DNA of 43,872 nucleotides, taken from positions 1 to 43,872 of the forward strand of contig DVJL01000110.1 of the NCBI GenBank assembly GCA_018716805.1, written 5' to 3'. Both the position numbers and the translations under genes were made by a program. Positions 16,414-26,596 of this stretch are shown here, one piece after another. The DNA is from Candidatus Faecivicinus avistercoris (GTDB lineage Bacteria; Bacillota; Clostridia; Christensenellales; Aristaeellaceae). Each line of letters starts with the position of its first letter. The stretch's first letter is position 1. The notes under the pieces were generated by a model. The model saw nothing but the letters and a program-made list of their open reading frames with translations. It had not been told where the DNA came from and did not search any database.

Positions 16414-16531
16414 ACCGACGACCGCCGCGCTCCGCGCTGAAATGGAGGTGGGCAAAACCTGCGCGCAGCCGGCCTGCCCCTGCGCCGATAGGCGCATTGC
16501 ATTCAGTAAAGACCATATGGAGGAAGAATTC

Positions 16532-16957
16532 ATGAAGAAATTCATTAGTTTGTTGCTGGTGGCCGGCTTGTTCCTTGCCATGTCCGGGGCGTTTGCCGAA
16601 GGGGAATCCGCAAGCGGGCTGTTGACCGATGAGCCGGTGACCATTACCTACATGCGTGCGGAAAACTCGGCCATTCCCGTTCAGGACGACGTCGCCTCGA
16701 CGCGCCAGATCCTGGAGCGCACGGGCATCAACCTGGAGATCATTGCCGTTCCGGGTTCGGACTACAACACGCGCATGATGGCGCTCTATGCGGCCAACGA
16801 TATGCCCGATATCTTTGGGCTGTTCAACATGACCAAGCGCGAGATGGTTGAGGATGGCGCGCTGCTGTGCCTGACCGACCTGCTCGAAGAATATGCGCCG
16901 AACATCATGGCCTATTACGAGCAATACCCGGAGCTGTGGCGCACCACCGTAGGGTAA
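16532..16957 (+). pseudogene. Truncated extracellular sugar-binding protein (first 141 residues)
   Basis: The N-terminus is a normal secreted binding protein: signal peptide with AFA|E cleavage after residue 22, then a periplasmic-binding fold start (VTITYMRAENS, RTGINLEIIAVPGSDYNTRMM, ANDMPDIFGL). LplA-type binding proteins are usually 450-570 residues, but this one stops at PELWRTTVG, just where the fold should continue. The next gene's GGAG site follows within a few bases. The simplest reading is a deletion of about 1 kb inside the gene. An assembly collapse is the alternative. No lipobox is present. GGAGGA precedes the ATG. Confidence 0.85.
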
Positions 16958-16971
16958 AGGAGTCGGACGAG

Positions 16972-17907
16972 ATGAAGAAGTTGTATGGCGTTACGACCGC
17001 GATGGTGACTCCATTTGACGAGAGAGGATGCGTCAAGTTGGACGTCATGCGGGAGATGGTGGAATTCCTGATTGCGCGCGGCGTGCACTGCCTGTACCCA
17101 TGCGGCACGACGGGAGAGATGTTCCTCATGCCTGAGGAACAGCGCATGCGCGCGGCTGAAGCGGTGATCCAGCAGGCGGCGGGGCGGGTGACCGTCTATG
17201 TCCACGTCGGCGCGATGGATCCGGAGGAGACGGTCCGCCTTGCCTGTCACGCCTGCGATGCCGGCGCAGACAGCATCGGCGTCGTTACGCCAGTGTTTTT
17301 CGGCACGAATCCCGAGGCGATGGTTCGCTACTACCTGCGTGTTTTTCGGGCAATCCCGAGAGACTTTCCGGCGTATTTGTACAACATTCCGCAGTGCGCT
17401 GCCAATGACCTGACGTGCGGCGCCGTGCGGCGGATCCTCGACGCCTGCCCGAACGTCGTGGGCATCAAGTATTCGCTGCCGGACATGGTGCGAACTTACG
17501 AATATCTCGGCATTGGCGATGGGTTCGAGGTCGTGCAGGGAACCGACCGGCTATTCCTCCCGGCGCTGGCGATGGGATGTGCCGGAACGGTTTCCGGCGT
17601 CAGCGCCGTCTATCCGGAGCCCTTTGTGCGCGTGTACGAGGCATGGCAGACAGGCGACATCGACGCCGCGCGTCACTGGCAGTGCGTGGCCAACCGGTTT
17701 GTAGAAGCGCTCGGCGCGGGAACGAACATGGCGATGTTCAAATGCGGGCTTGCGCACAGGGGCATTGACGCCGGCCATATGCATGCGCCGCAGATCGACC
17801 TGAGCGAAGCGGAGGCGGCGGCATTGACGGACGGGTTGGAGCGGCTGGAAAGCACCTGCCCCGAGGGCTTGCTTGTTTCCGGCGCGCCGGAGGGATCGCC
17901 ATGCTGA
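16972..17907 (+). CDS. DapA/NanA-type class I aldolase, probable N-acetylneuraminate lyase
   Basis: This encodes a 311-residue TIM-barrel enzyme. Family residues: GTTGE (45-49, carboxylate binding), Tyr137 in YLYNIP and Schiff-base Lys166 in NVVGIKYS. The superfamily covers dihydrodipicolinate synthase, N-acetylneuraminate lyase and sugar-acid aldolases. GTTGE does not single out the lyase, but the position between a sugar transporter and a sialidase makes sialic-acid cleavage to ManNAc and pyruvate the best inference. AAAGGAG precedes the ATG. The gene overlaps the sialidase start by seven bases. Confidence 0.85.
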   Translation: MKKLYGVTTAMVTPFDERGCVKLDVMREMVEFLIARGVHCLYPCGTTGEMFLMPEEQRMRAAEAVIQQAAGRVTVYVHVGAMDPEETVRLACHACDAGADSIGVVTPVFFGTNPEAMVRYYLRVFRAIPRDFPAYLYNIPQCAANDLTCGAVRRILDACPNVVGIKYSLPDMVRTYEYLGIGDGFEVVQGTDRLFLPALAMGCAGTVSGVSAVYPEPFVRVYEAWQTGDIDAARHWQCVANRFVEALGAGTNMAMFKCGLAHRGIDAGHMHAPQIDLSEAEAAALTDGLERLESTCPEGLLVSGAPEGSPC

Positions 17908-18920
17908 CCCATGTGGAGCTGGAGCGCTTCGGACAGGGCGGCTACCGGATCTACCGCGTGCCTTCCATCGTCTGCACCGCGCGCGGGACGCTGCTGGTGT
18001 GCTATGAATGCCGGTTTGGAGGCGATTGGTCGGCCATGGACTTGGCGCTTCGCCGCAGCGCCGACGGGGGAGAGACCTGGTCGGAGCGGGTGATTCTCGC
18101 GCCGGGACGCGGCGTCGATGCGGTGCACAACGGCGTGCTGTTTGTCGATGGGGAGGCCGTCCACCTGATCTACCACCGCAACTATCGCCGCGCATTCCAT
18201 CAGCGCAGCGATGACGACGGCCGGACATGGACGCCGCCGCGCGAGATCACGGACGCGCTGCAATCGCTGCGTACGCAGTACAATTGGACCGTATTTGCGG
18301 CCGGCCCCGGCCATGGCCTGACGATGTCAACCGGGCGGATGGTCGTGCCGGTCTGGGTGTCGGCAAATCGCGAGTGCATCACCAGTCATCATCCATCCGT
18401 CGTAACGACGCTGTACAGCGACGATCACGGCGAGACGTGGGCGTGCGGCGAAATCATATGGGATGCGCCGGACTTTGTGGACCCCAACGAATCTGTGCTG
18501 GCGGAATTGCCCGACGGGCGCATTATGATCAACTGCCGCCATGAAACGGGAAAAGACGCGAGAAAGGTGGGATTCAGCCCCGATGGCATCCGCGGTTGGG
18601 AGGGATTCCACTTTGACGAACGGCTGGTCGATCCGGTCTGCGCGGCAGGCATTGCGCAAGGCGATGGCCGCCTTTGGTTTGTCAACTGCGCCTGCCGGCG
18701 CGAGGAGGGGCGCGTGCGCCTGACCGTCCGCGAGAGCGGCGACGGCGGCGCGACATGGCCGAAGAGCCGCGAAATCGCTGCCGAAGGCGGATACAGCGAT
18801 ATTGCCTATGATCCCTCCCGAAAGATGCTTTGCGTGGCCGCGGAGACGGGACGCGCGGTGGCGGGGGAGACCTTTTCGTTTGGCCTCAGCGTCGAGCGCT
18901 TCCCCGCGGACGCCATGTAG
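17901..18920 (+). CDS. Sialidase (neuraminidase), GH33, without signal peptide
   Basis: This encodes a 339-residue six-bladed propeller. The first arginine of the triad is in RIYRVPS (16-22). Four Asp-boxes are visible: RSADGGETW (52-60), RSDDDGRTW (102-110), YSDDHGETW (172-180) and ESGDGGATW (278-286). The NESVLAEL Glu197 and NCRHE Arg213 fit the active site, and Tyr298 in GGYSDIAYD fits the catalytic nucleophile. There is no export signal or binding module, so it acts in the cytosol on imported sialosides. The seven-base overlap with the aldolase (ATGCTGA) indicates coupling. Confidence 0.93.
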   Translation: MLTHVELERFGQGGYRIYRVPSIVCTARGTLLVCYECRFGGDWSAMDLALRRSADGGETWSERVILAPGRGVDAVHNGVLFVDGEAVHLIYHRNYRRAFHQRSDDDGRTWTPPREITDALQSLRTQYNWTVFAAGPGHGLTMSTGRMVVPVWVSANRECITSHHPSVVTTLYSDDHGETWACGEIIWDAPDFVDPNESVLAELPDGRIMINCRHETGKDARKVGFSPDGIRGWEGFHFDERLVDPVCAAGIAQGDGRLWFVNCACRREEGRVRLTVRESGDGGATWPKSREIAAEGGYSDIAYDPSRKMLCVAAETGRAVAGETFSFGLSVERFPADAM

Positions 18921-19047
18921 TTTTCGGCATTGCGCAGAGGCGCTGTGCGCATGCGGCCGGGTTTCGCGGGCACACAGCGTCTGCCCCTTGCACTTGTGCC
19001 CGGGAAGGAAACGGCGCATGCCGCGTTCAAGCCTTGCCGCCTTGGTC

Positions 19048-19088
19048 AAAAGCAGCGGTTTTCACGCCGAAAACTGCTGCTTTTGTTT
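19048..19088 (+). terminator. Terminator of the sialoside operon
   Basis: AAAAGCAGCGGTTTTC (19048-19063) pairs nearly fully with GAAAACTGCTGCTTTT (19069-19084), and a T-rich tail follows. Another hairpin (18938-18947 with 18973-18982) lies upstream. Confidence 0.8.
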
Positions 19089-19546
19089 GCGCTCTATGCA
19101 CGGCTTTCCGCTCGTTTTCGCCGCTGAATATTGTCTGCCGGCAACGCCGTTGGCAGCCGTGCTTGCAGCGGTATCGACGGCGGCATCGGTCGCGGCCTGC
19201 GCCGGCTCAATGGGTTTGTCCCTTGGAATTCGCTTTGGCGGCGGGCGCTTTGCGAGCGCGCCAATCGCTTTCCGGAAGCGGGCAAAGAATGTGGACGGGG
19301 CTTGAATCCCCCGTCCACGTCGTTTGCAACGCGCGGGCAAGGGCCCCGATCCCGCCCTCGTCCGCCGGTCAATGCTTGGTAATGACAATCTGCGGTTTTT
19401 GTGCGTTTGTGCGTCGTCCTGGCATGGATTCACAATGCTGGGGAGAGCGCCCCCCGCGCCTGCCCAAGGCGATCTACTGCGGCTCATTCTCAGCCGTTGA
19501 GATTGCATTCGCCCCGGCTGGACTACCAACCTGCCCGCGCGTTTTT
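19089..19546. other. Intergenic stretch with a solo repeat head module
   Basis: There is no convincing gene. GTGGACGGGG/CCCCGTCCAC (19291-19318) is a solo hairpin resembling the head module and its GTGGAC flank in repeat copies A and B. A minus-strand open frame here lacks a site and family features. Confidence 0.5.
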
Positions 19547-20002
19547 TTACAGGGAAATGTCCGTCGTCCAGTTCGTCTGCTGGATTTCATTGTCCAGCCG
19601 CCGCTGCTCCGCGCTGAGCGCGTCGACGTGCTTTTGCAGCGCCCGAACGTCCACCGTGCGCACGGTGCGGATCTCCGTGCGCGCCATGCGCAGCGTGCTC
19701 TGGCTGGCCACGTCGATGATCATCTGATAGGCAGCGATGGACTCGCGCAGGCAGTCGCGCCGCGCGATCATCTCCGTGAGCGTGCGCCCTCTGACCACCG
19801 TGGTGCTGTTGGCCAGGTTGATCTTCGCCATCAGCATCTCCAGCCGCGCAAGGCATTCGTCCAGCTGCCTGAGCAGCTCCGCGGGATCCTCGGCGGGCAG
19901 TTCGCCCTCCTGCGTCACGGCGTTCACCGTCAGCCGCTTGTTCAGGCGATCGATCAGCCGCTTCACATCCGCGCGTTCCTGCAGGGCTTCTGCAAGTTTC
20001 AT
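19547..20002 (-). CDS. DIP1984 family protein
   Basis: This encodes 151 residues and is mostly helical, soluble and probably coiled-coil. The pattern MKLAEALQERAD, NAVTQEGELPAEDPAELL, a central NLANSTT-type block, GRTLTEMIARRDCL and the end RTVDVRALQK...NEIQQTNWTTD is that of the DIP1984 family, sometimes labelled septicolysin-like. No activity is established for the family. The start at 20002 has AGGAGGG upstream. It is monocistronic, with its own promoter. Confidence 0.88.
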   Translation of the reverse strand: MKLAEALQERADVKRLIDRLNKRLTVNAVTQEGELPAEDPAELLRQLDECLARLEMLMAKINLANSTTVVRGRTLTEMIARRDCLRESIAAYQMIIDVASQSTLRMARTEIRTVRTVDVRALQKHVDALSAEQRRLDNEIQQTNWTTDISL

Positions 20003-20032
20003 CTTCCATCCCTCCTGTCGCTTTCTGGATTC

Positions 20033-20061
20033 ATGATAACATAATCGCGCGCGTGCGTCAA
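20033..20061 (-). promoter_or_regulatory. Promoter of the DIP1984-family gene
   Basis: On the minus strand TTGACG (20061-20056), a 17-bp spacer and TATCAT (20038-20033) lie about 31 bases before the start at 20002. Confidence 0.7.
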
Positions 20062-20113
20062 CCATCCGCAGGCGATTCCAATGCGGCGGCCGCGCTCCCC
20101 ATTGACATGCGCA

Positions 20114-20151
20114 AGCGCCGCCTCCGCGGGCATTATTGCGGAGACGGCGCT
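20114..20151 (-). terminator. Hairpin ending the peptide-uptake operon
   Basis: AGCGCCGCCTCCGC (20114-20127) pairs with GCGGAGACGGCGCT (20138-20151), directly after the D-aminopeptidase stop. The stem is strong but there is no T-tract on the minus strand. Confidence 0.6.
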
Positions 20152-20159
20152 CTTTGGCT

Positions 20160-20966
20160 TTACAGCACCCGGTCGATCATGTTCAGCACGTCCATGTAGT
20201 CGTCGGCGTCGTACTCGATGGTCGCCGTGCCGGTCTGGACGACGCCGGGATAGGTGACGGCGTTGCGCGCGCGGGAGTGCTCCTTGAAGCAGATCTCCAC
20301 GTGGAAGTGCTCCGGCAGCGGGAACATGCAGTCCTTCGCGGGCTTCAGGAGGGCGCGCTTTGCCGCCTCCTGGATCTTCCGGCAGGCGACGTCCGGGTGC
20401 AGCGAGATCGAGCCGCGGCCGCGGCCCTCGCTGACCGCCACGGTTTCGATGTTCGGGTTGATGGCGTTCATCCAGTCGCACAGGCCCTTGTCGCCCGTCA
20501 CGAGCTTGACCGGCACGCCCAGATACGCCGCCGTCAGGCTGTTGATCATCAGCTCCGGCGCGATCATGCCGTTGATCTTGACGTAGTTGTTCTGCCGGTT
20601 CATCGTGTGGGCGAGGGGGTTGGTGTCCATGCCCGCGCCGGAGTGGTAGCCGGTGAAGAACACGCCGTCGCAGCCGCGCTCCAGCCCGCCCATCATGCTC
20701 ATCGCGTCGCTGCCCCAGCCGCGGAAGATGCGGAGGTTCTCGCTGGCCGGCAGCTTCGCGGGGATGAGGTTGCAGGCGCTGTCGTGCGCATCCTTGATCA
20801 GCAGCTCGCAATCGGGACTGACCTGCAGCACGCCGTTGATCGCGGCGGCGACCTCGCGGGTCATCTGTTCGGCAAAGTACGGATAGCGGGAATGGCCGTT
20901 TTCGGTCTCGTCCCAGCGGGCGATGCCGGTCGTTCCCTCGATGTCGGCGGAAATATACAGCTTCAT
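20160..20966 (-). CDS. M55-family D-aminopeptidase, DppA type
   Basis: This encodes 268 residues. DppA of Bacillus is a zinc D-aminopeptidase releasing N-terminal D-amino acids such as D-Ala from short peptides. The start MKLYISADIEGTTGI carries the Asp/Glu zinc ligands. IKDAHDSACNLI, FTGYHSGAG and the HTMN block supply further ligands, and VKLVTGDKGLCDW fits the family. AAGGAGG is seven bases before the ATG at 20966. It is last in an operon with opp genes, alr and an M20 amidohydrolase, implying intracellular processing of imported peptides containing D-residues. Confidence 0.9.
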   Translation of the reverse strand: MKLYISADIEGTTGIARWDETENGHSRYPYFAEQMTREVAAAINGVLQVSPDCELLIKDAHDSACNLIPAKLPASENLRIFRGWGSDAMSMMGGLERGCDGVFFTGYHSGAGMDTNPLAHTMNRQNNYVKINGMIAPELMINSLTAAYLGVPVKLVTGDKGLCDWMNAINPNIETVAVSEGRGRGSISLHPDVACRKIQEAAKRALLKPAKDCMFPLPEHFHVEICFKEHSRARNAVTYPGVVQTGTATIEYDADDYMDVLNMIDRVL

Positions 20967-20979
20967 GGAATGTCCTCCT

Positions 20980-22152
20980 TCACAAAGTTTCATTCAGGCG
21001 GTCGAGCGCCAGCGCGCACTGCATCGCGCAGCCGATCGGCAGGCAGCGCTCGTCCAGTTGGAAATCGCGGCTGTGCAGCGGCGCGGCGGGCTGCTGCGAC
21101 GCGCAGCCGAGGTGGTAGAACGCACCGGGCGCCTCGGCGCAGAAATAGGAGAAGTCCTCGCCGCCCATGCTCGGCGCCTCGCGCAGCGCGACGTTTTCGT
21201 CGCCCAGCAGCGCACGGCCGAGGCGGAACACGCGGCCGACCTCGCCGGCGTCGTTCATCAGCGCGCAGTACCCCTCCGCGATGTCCACGTCCACGCGCGC
21301 GCCGAACGCGGCCGCGACGCCCTGCGCGACCTCGCGGATGCGCGCCTTCATCGCCGCGCGGACGGCCGGGTCGGCCGTGCGCAGCGTGCCGTTCAGCGTG
21401 ACGGAATCGCAGATCACATTGCGCGCCGTGCCGCCCGCGATCTTGCCAAACGTCAATACCGCCGGCACCAGCGGGGACACCCCGCGCGACACGACGGTCT
21501 GAAGCGCCGAAACCATCTGCGCCGCGCAGACGATCGCATCGACGCACTGCTCCGGCCGCGCGGCGTGGCCGGAGACGCCGCGGATGGTCAGGTTGACCTC
21601 GTCGGTCGAGGCGTTCAGGCAGCCCGGGCGCGAGTCGATCCGGCCCACGTTCATGTAGGGCTGCACATGCAGCCCGTAGACCGCACAGACGCCCATCATC
21701 GCCCCCGCCGCGACCATCGGGGCCGCGCCGCCGTCGGTCTCCTCCGCCGGCTGGAACAGCAGCCGGACCGTGCCGCGGAAGGCATCCCGCATCGACATCA
21801 GCAGCCGCGCCGTGCCCAGCAGGATCGCCGTGTGCGCATCGTGGCCGCAGGCGTGCATCCAGCCCGGGTGCTCCGAGCGAAACGCGCAGCCCTCCGGTTC
21901 CTCGACCGGCAAAGCGTCCATGTCCGCGCGCAGCGCCACCGTCTCGCCCGGCGCGCGCCCGGCGATCTCGCCGATGACCCAGGTGCGCTCGACGCGGAAG
22001 GGAATGCCCATCTCATCGAGCAGATGGCAGACCAGCGCCTGCGTCTTGAACTCCTGGAATCCTTCCTCCGGAATGCGGTGCAGCGACCGCCGCACCTCGG
22101 ACACCCAGTCCGCACAGGAGAGCGCCCGATCGTAAATCTCGCGAATTTCCAC
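20980..22152 (-). CDS. M20 family amidohydrolase/aminoacylase
   Basis: This encodes 390 residues. M20D-type enzymes cleave N-acyl amino acids, amidated amino acids or small peptides with a metal centre. Metal motifs: LRADMDALPVEE (74-85), HACGHDAHTA (100-109) and QPAEE (134-138), plus MGGEDFSYF near the C-terminus. The start is taken as GTG at 22152, preceded by GAGGTG at good spacing; the open frame extends further upstream but that part is not family-like. It is 13 bases from the D-aminopeptidase. The substrate is unknown; the context suggests trimming of imported peptides or N-acetylated residues. Confidence 0.88.
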   Translation of the reverse strand: MEIREIYDRALSCADWVSEVRRSLHRIPEEGFQEFKTQALVCHLLDEMGIPFRVERTWVIGEIAGRAPGETVALRADMDALPVEEPEGCAFRSEHPGWMHACGHDAHTAILLGTARLLMSMRDAFRGTVRLLFQPAEETDGGAAPMVAAGAMMGVCAVYGLHVQPYMNVGRIDSRPGCLNASTDEVNLTIRGVSGHAARPEQCVDAIVCAAQMVSALQTVVSRGVSPLVPAVLTFGKIAGGTARNVICDSVTLNGTLRTADPAVRAAMKARIREVAQGVAAAFGARVDVDIAEGYCALMNDAGEVGRVFRLGRALLGDENVALREAPSMGGEDFSYFCAEAPGAFYHLGCASQQPAAPLHSRDFQLDERCLPIGCAMQCALALDRLNETL

Positions 22153-22410
22153 AAAAATGCACCTCGAAAAAAGTCTCGCGTCCGGCCGCGCCGGGCCCCA
22201 GAGGCCGCCTGAACGGGGAATCGGCTCGTGCTGGGCAAATTTTCCGCCCATTTTTGCCGCACCGCGGCACCAAGTCAAGCATTCGCCGCGCTCAGCGGCG
22301 CTGAGTTGGGAATCTCCAAGCCCGGCTGCGCCGAGTCGGAATTTGCAGGCCGTGCCGGATCAGGACTTCGCCGCGCCTGACCGCGTTGAACCTGCGCCTT
22401 TCCGGCGTTT

Positions 22411-23547
22411 TCAGACGCCCTTTACGCTGTTGGCGAAGAACTCCCCGTCCTTCCAGCGGTACACGCGCGTCACGCGCCGCCCAATCCGACCGAGCGCCTC
22501 GTTTCGGTTCAGATGACCCCACGCGGCGTACTCGTTGATCGAGATCTCGTCGCCCAGAAAGGTCACCTCGTCGCCCGGCTGCACGCCGGGAATGCCGCTG
22601 ACGTCCACCATCATCTGATCCATGCAGACCAGCCCGACGACCGGCGCGCGCCGTCCGCGGATGCTGACCTCGCCTGCGTTATTCAGCCGCGGCACGCCGT
22701 CCAGATAGCCCGCCGTCAGCGTGGCGATGCGCGCGTCGTGGCCGATGGGGTGGTCGTCGTCGTAGCCGATCAGTTCTCCGGCGGGCACGTCGCGCAGCTG
22801 CGCCACGCGCGCCTTGAACTTGGCCACGGGGCGGCACAGGTCGCGCTCGTAGCGCGCCGGCCGCACGCCGTACAGCCACGCGCCCAGGCGCACGGCGTCC
22901 ATCGTCCGCTCGGGATAGCGAACCATGCCGATGCTGTCCAGCGCGTGCACGCAGGGGAAGTAAACGCCGCGATCCGCCAGCGCCTCGCGGACGGCGTCGA
23001 ACCGCGCAAACTGCGCCTCGTCCGCCGCGCGGGAGTGCAGCGCGAGGTGGGTGAACAGTCCCTCCATCCGAAACAGCCCTGTGGCGTTCAGCTCGGCGAT
23101 CTGATCTGCGGCCTGCGGCCCCGTGAACCCGAGCCGGTACAGGCCGGTGTCGACCTTGACGTGCACGCGCGCGGACCTTCCCAGATCGCGCGCGATGCGC
23201 GCCAGCTGCTCGCCCTGCTCGGGGCCGAACAGCGTCAGCAGCCCGCCGCGCGCGATCAGCCGGCGGGACTGATCCTCGCCCACCGCGCCGAGCACGAGCA
23301 CGTCCGCACCCGGACAGGCGTCGAGCAGTTCCTCGGCCTCGTCGCCGGACGCCACGGCAAACTTCCGCGCGCCCGCGGCCATCAGCGCGCGGCCGACCTC
23401 GACCGCGCCGAGCCCGTAGGCATTGCCCTTGAGAACGCAAATGACCTCCGCGCCGCCGGTTAGCTCGCGCGCGCGAAGGTAGTTTCCGCAGATTTCGTTG
23501 AGATCGATCTCCGCCCAGCAGCGGGAGGTCGCTTCGGCTCGATTCAT
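22411..23547 (-). CDS. alr: Alanine racemase
   Basis: This encodes 378 residues, a fold-type III PLP enzyme interconverting L- and D-alanine. PLP Lys40 sits in VLKGNAYGLG (the family usually has KADAYGHG, so the flanks differ). VKVDTGLYRLG and GLFTHLA match. Tyr262 in IGYDDDH fits the second catalytic base, and CMDQMMVDV is conserved. The position in a peptide-uptake operon next to a D-aminopeptidase suggests a catabolic role, feeding D-Ala back to L-Ala, as well as or instead of wall synthesis. About 258 bases without a gene separate it from the M20 gene; they hold only degenerate GC-rich repeats. Confidence 0.92.
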   Translation of the reverse strand: MNRAEATSRCWAEIDLNEICGNYLRARELTGGAEVICVLKGNAYGLGAVEVGRALMAAGARKFAVASGDEAEELLDACPGADVLVLGAVGEDQSRRLIARGGLLTLFGPEQGEQLARIARDLGRSARVHVKVDTGLYRLGFTGPQAADQIAELNATGLFRMEGLFTHLALHSRAADEAQFARFDAVREALADRGVYFPCVHALDSIGMVRYPERTMDAVRLGAWLYGVRPARYERDLCRPVAKFKARVAQLRDVPAGELIGYDDDHPIGHDARIATLTAGYLDGVPRLNNAGEVSIRGRRAPVVGLVCMDQMMVDVSGIPGVQPGDEVTFLGDEISINEYAAWGHLNRNEALGRIGRRVTRVYRWKDGEFFANSVKGV

Positions 23548-23649
23548 GCTGCCGCCTCCTGAAAGGGGATTGGTCGAAGAGGGAGAGAAAACGCCGCAGA
23601 CAAGCCAAGGCCGCGGGCGGCATCGCGCCGCCCACGACCTGGGTTCGCT

Positions 23650-24624
23650 CTATTTTCCGGCGACGTGGCAGGCCAGCAGGTGGCCGCCGCCGATGTCGCG
23701 CAGCTCGGGGCGCTCCTCGGCGCAGCGCTTGACCGCATAGCGGCAGCGCGTGCGGAACGGGCATCCGCTCGGCGGGTCGATCGGCGCGGGCACGTCGCCC
23801 TGCAGCACGATCCGCTGCGATTTCGCCGCCAGATCCGGGTCGGCGACCGGCACCGCGCTCATCAGCGCCTGCGTATAAGGATGCTGCATGTTGGAATATA
23901 ATTCTTCGACCGACGCCAGTTCCACCATGTGCCCCAGGTACATCACGCCCACGCGGTGGGAGATGTGGCGCACCATTGAGAGGTCGTGGCTGACGAACAG
24001 ATACGTCATGCCCAGCTTCTCCTGAAGCTCCTCCAGCATGTTGATGACCTGCGCCTGAATCGACACGTCCAGCGCCGAGATCGGCTCGTCGCAGACGATG
24101 AACTGCGGCCGCGTCGCCAGCGCGCGCGCAATGCCGATGCGCTGGCGCTGTCCGCCGGAGAACTCGTGCGGGTAGCGGTTCAGGTGGTCCTTCTTCAGCC
24201 CCACCTGCTCGATCAGCTCGCTCACGCGCGCGGCGATCTCGTCGGCCTTCGCGCCCTGCAGCTTCAGCGGCTCGCCGATGATGCTCGAAACGGTCATCCT
24301 CGGGTTCAGCGACGCATAGGGATCCTGAAAGATCATCTGCATCCGCTTGCGGTAGGGCAGCACGGTGCGCTCGTCCATCGGCGCGATGTCCGTGCCGTCG
24401 AGCAGGATCTGCCCTCCGGTCGGCTTATACAGCCGGACCAGCGTGCGCCCGACGGTCGTCTTGCCACAGCCGGACTCGCCGACCAAGCCGAACGTCTCAC
24501 CGGCGTAGAGGTCGAAGCTCACGTCGTCCACGGCCTTGAGCACCTTCCGCCGGCCGGGCAGGAAGGACGTGCCCACCGGGAAGTACATCTTCAGGTTGCG
24601 CACCGAGATCAATGCATTCTCCAT
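23650..24624 (-). CDS. Oligopeptide ABC transporter ATPase, OppF/DppF type
   Basis: This encodes a 324-residue cytosolic ATPase. Walker [10 protein letters not shown] (49-57), signature [14 protein letters not shown] and Walker [13 protein letters not shown] are intact, and the C-terminal oligopeptide-transporter extension ([11 protein letters not shown]) is present. It pairs with the OppD-type ATPase whose stop lies two bases upstream of this ATG. GGAGGTG precedes the start. Confidence 0.95.
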   Translation of the reverse strand: MENALISVRNLKMYFPVGTSFLPGRRKVLKAVDDVSFDLYAGETFGLVGESGCGKTTVGRTLVRLYKPTGGQILLDGTDIAPMDERTVLPYRKRMQMIFQDPYASLNPRMTVSSIIGEPLKLQGAKADEIAARVSELIEQVGLKKDHLNRYPHEFSGGQRQRIGIARALATRPQFIVCDEPISALDVSIQAQVINMLEELQEKLGMTYLFVSHDLSMVRHISHRVGVMYLGHMVELASVEELYSNMQHPYTQALMSAVPVADPDLAAKSQRIVLQGDVPAPIDPPSGCPFRTRCRYAVKRCAEERPELRDIGGGHLLACHVAGK

Positions 24625-24626
24625 GG

Positions 24627-25619
<993 letters not shown>

Positions 25620-25632
25620 TTTCTTCGCCTCC

Positions 25633-26577
25633 TTACTTCTTCATGCGCGGGTCGAGTGCGTCGCGCAGGCCGTCGCCGATGAAGTTGAGCGAAAACATCG
25701 TCAGGCAGATCGCCAGCACGGGGAAGAACATCTGGTGCGGCTGCGACAGCAGCATCGGGATCGCGTAGTTGGCCAGCGAACCCCAGCTTGCCATCGGCGC
25801 CTGAATGCCGATGCCGAGGAAGGAGAGGAACGACTCCGAGAAGATCGCGCTCGGGATCAGAAACGCCGTCGAGACGATGATCGGGCCCATCGCGTTGGGC
25901 ACCAGATGGCGGATCAGCAGCTGGCGGACGTTCGCGCCGGACAGCCGCGCGGCCAGCACGTATTCCGAGTGCTTCAGGCGCATGACCTCGCTGCGCACCA
26001 CGCGCGCGGTGCCGACCCACGAGGTCAGGCACAGCGCGAGAATGACGCTGCCGACGTTCGAGCCCAGCAGCAGCATGATCAGCACGATGTACAGCAGGCT
26101 CGGCAGGCTGGACAGGATGTCGACGATGCGCATCATCATCATGTCCGCGCGCCCGCCGATGTAGCCGGACAGACCGCCGTAGACGACGCCGATGACGAAG
26201 TTGATCGCCGCCGCGGCCAGGCCGATCGACAGCGAGATCCGCGCGCCGTAGAGGATTCGGATGAACAGGTCGCGGCCCATCTGGTCGGTGCCGCACGGGT
26301 GCTGCAGGCTCGGACCCTGGTTCATGCTCGCCAGATCCATGCCGTCGTAGCTGTACGGCGAGACCATCGGCACGAAGATCGCCATCAGCGCGATCGCGGC
26401 GAGCACGATCAGGCCGACCAGCGCGAGCCGGTCGCGGCGGAAGCGCTGCCAGACGTCGTGCCAGTAGGTCGTGCTCGGGCGGACGATCTCCTCCGCTTCC
26501 GCGTCGTCCTGGCCGATGACGAACATCTCGTCGGGGAGGGAAAGGTATTCTTTGCTCTCTGGAACGTTCAATGCCAT
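25633..26577 (-). CDS. Oligopeptide ABC transporter permease, OppC/DppC type
   Basis: This encodes a 314-residue membrane protein. An N-terminal cytosolic tail of about 50 residues is followed by the OppC-type hydrophobic segment LALVGLIVLAAIALMAIFVP, then HPCGTDQMGRDLFIRILYGARISL, the OppC hallmark, and an EYVLAARLSGANVRQLLIRH coupling loop. Typically six spans. It lies 19 bases downstream of the OppB-type gene. Confidence 0.95.
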   Translation of the reverse strand: MALNVPESKEYLSLPDEMFVIGQDDAEAEEIVRPSTTYWHDVWQRFRRDRLALVGLIVLAAIALMAIFVPMVSPYSYDGMDLASMNQGPSLQHPCGTDQMGRDLFIRILYGARISLSIGLAAAAINFVIGVVYGGLSGYIGGRADMMMMRIVDILSSLPSLLYIVLIMLLLGSNVGSVILALCLTSWVGTARVVRSEVMRLKHSEYVLAARLSGANVRQLLIRHLVPNAMGPIIVSTAFLIPSAIFSESFLSFLGIGIQAPMASWGSLANYAIPMLLSQPHQMFFPVLAICLTMFSLNFIGDGLRDALDPRMKK

Positions 26578-26596
26578 GGTTTTTTCCTCCCCAAAG

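Noticed and set aside
19062-19529. Minus-strand ORF of 155 codons with an Ala/Asp/Thr-rich C-terminal part
   Set aside because: It overlaps the terminator and a repeat module, has no Shine-Dalgarno or family feature, and the N-terminal half looks random.
22153-22278. Upstream extension of the M20 amidohydrolase by 42 codons
   Set aside because: The extension is GC-rich non-family sequence, and a GTG with GAGGTG lies at the expected protein start.
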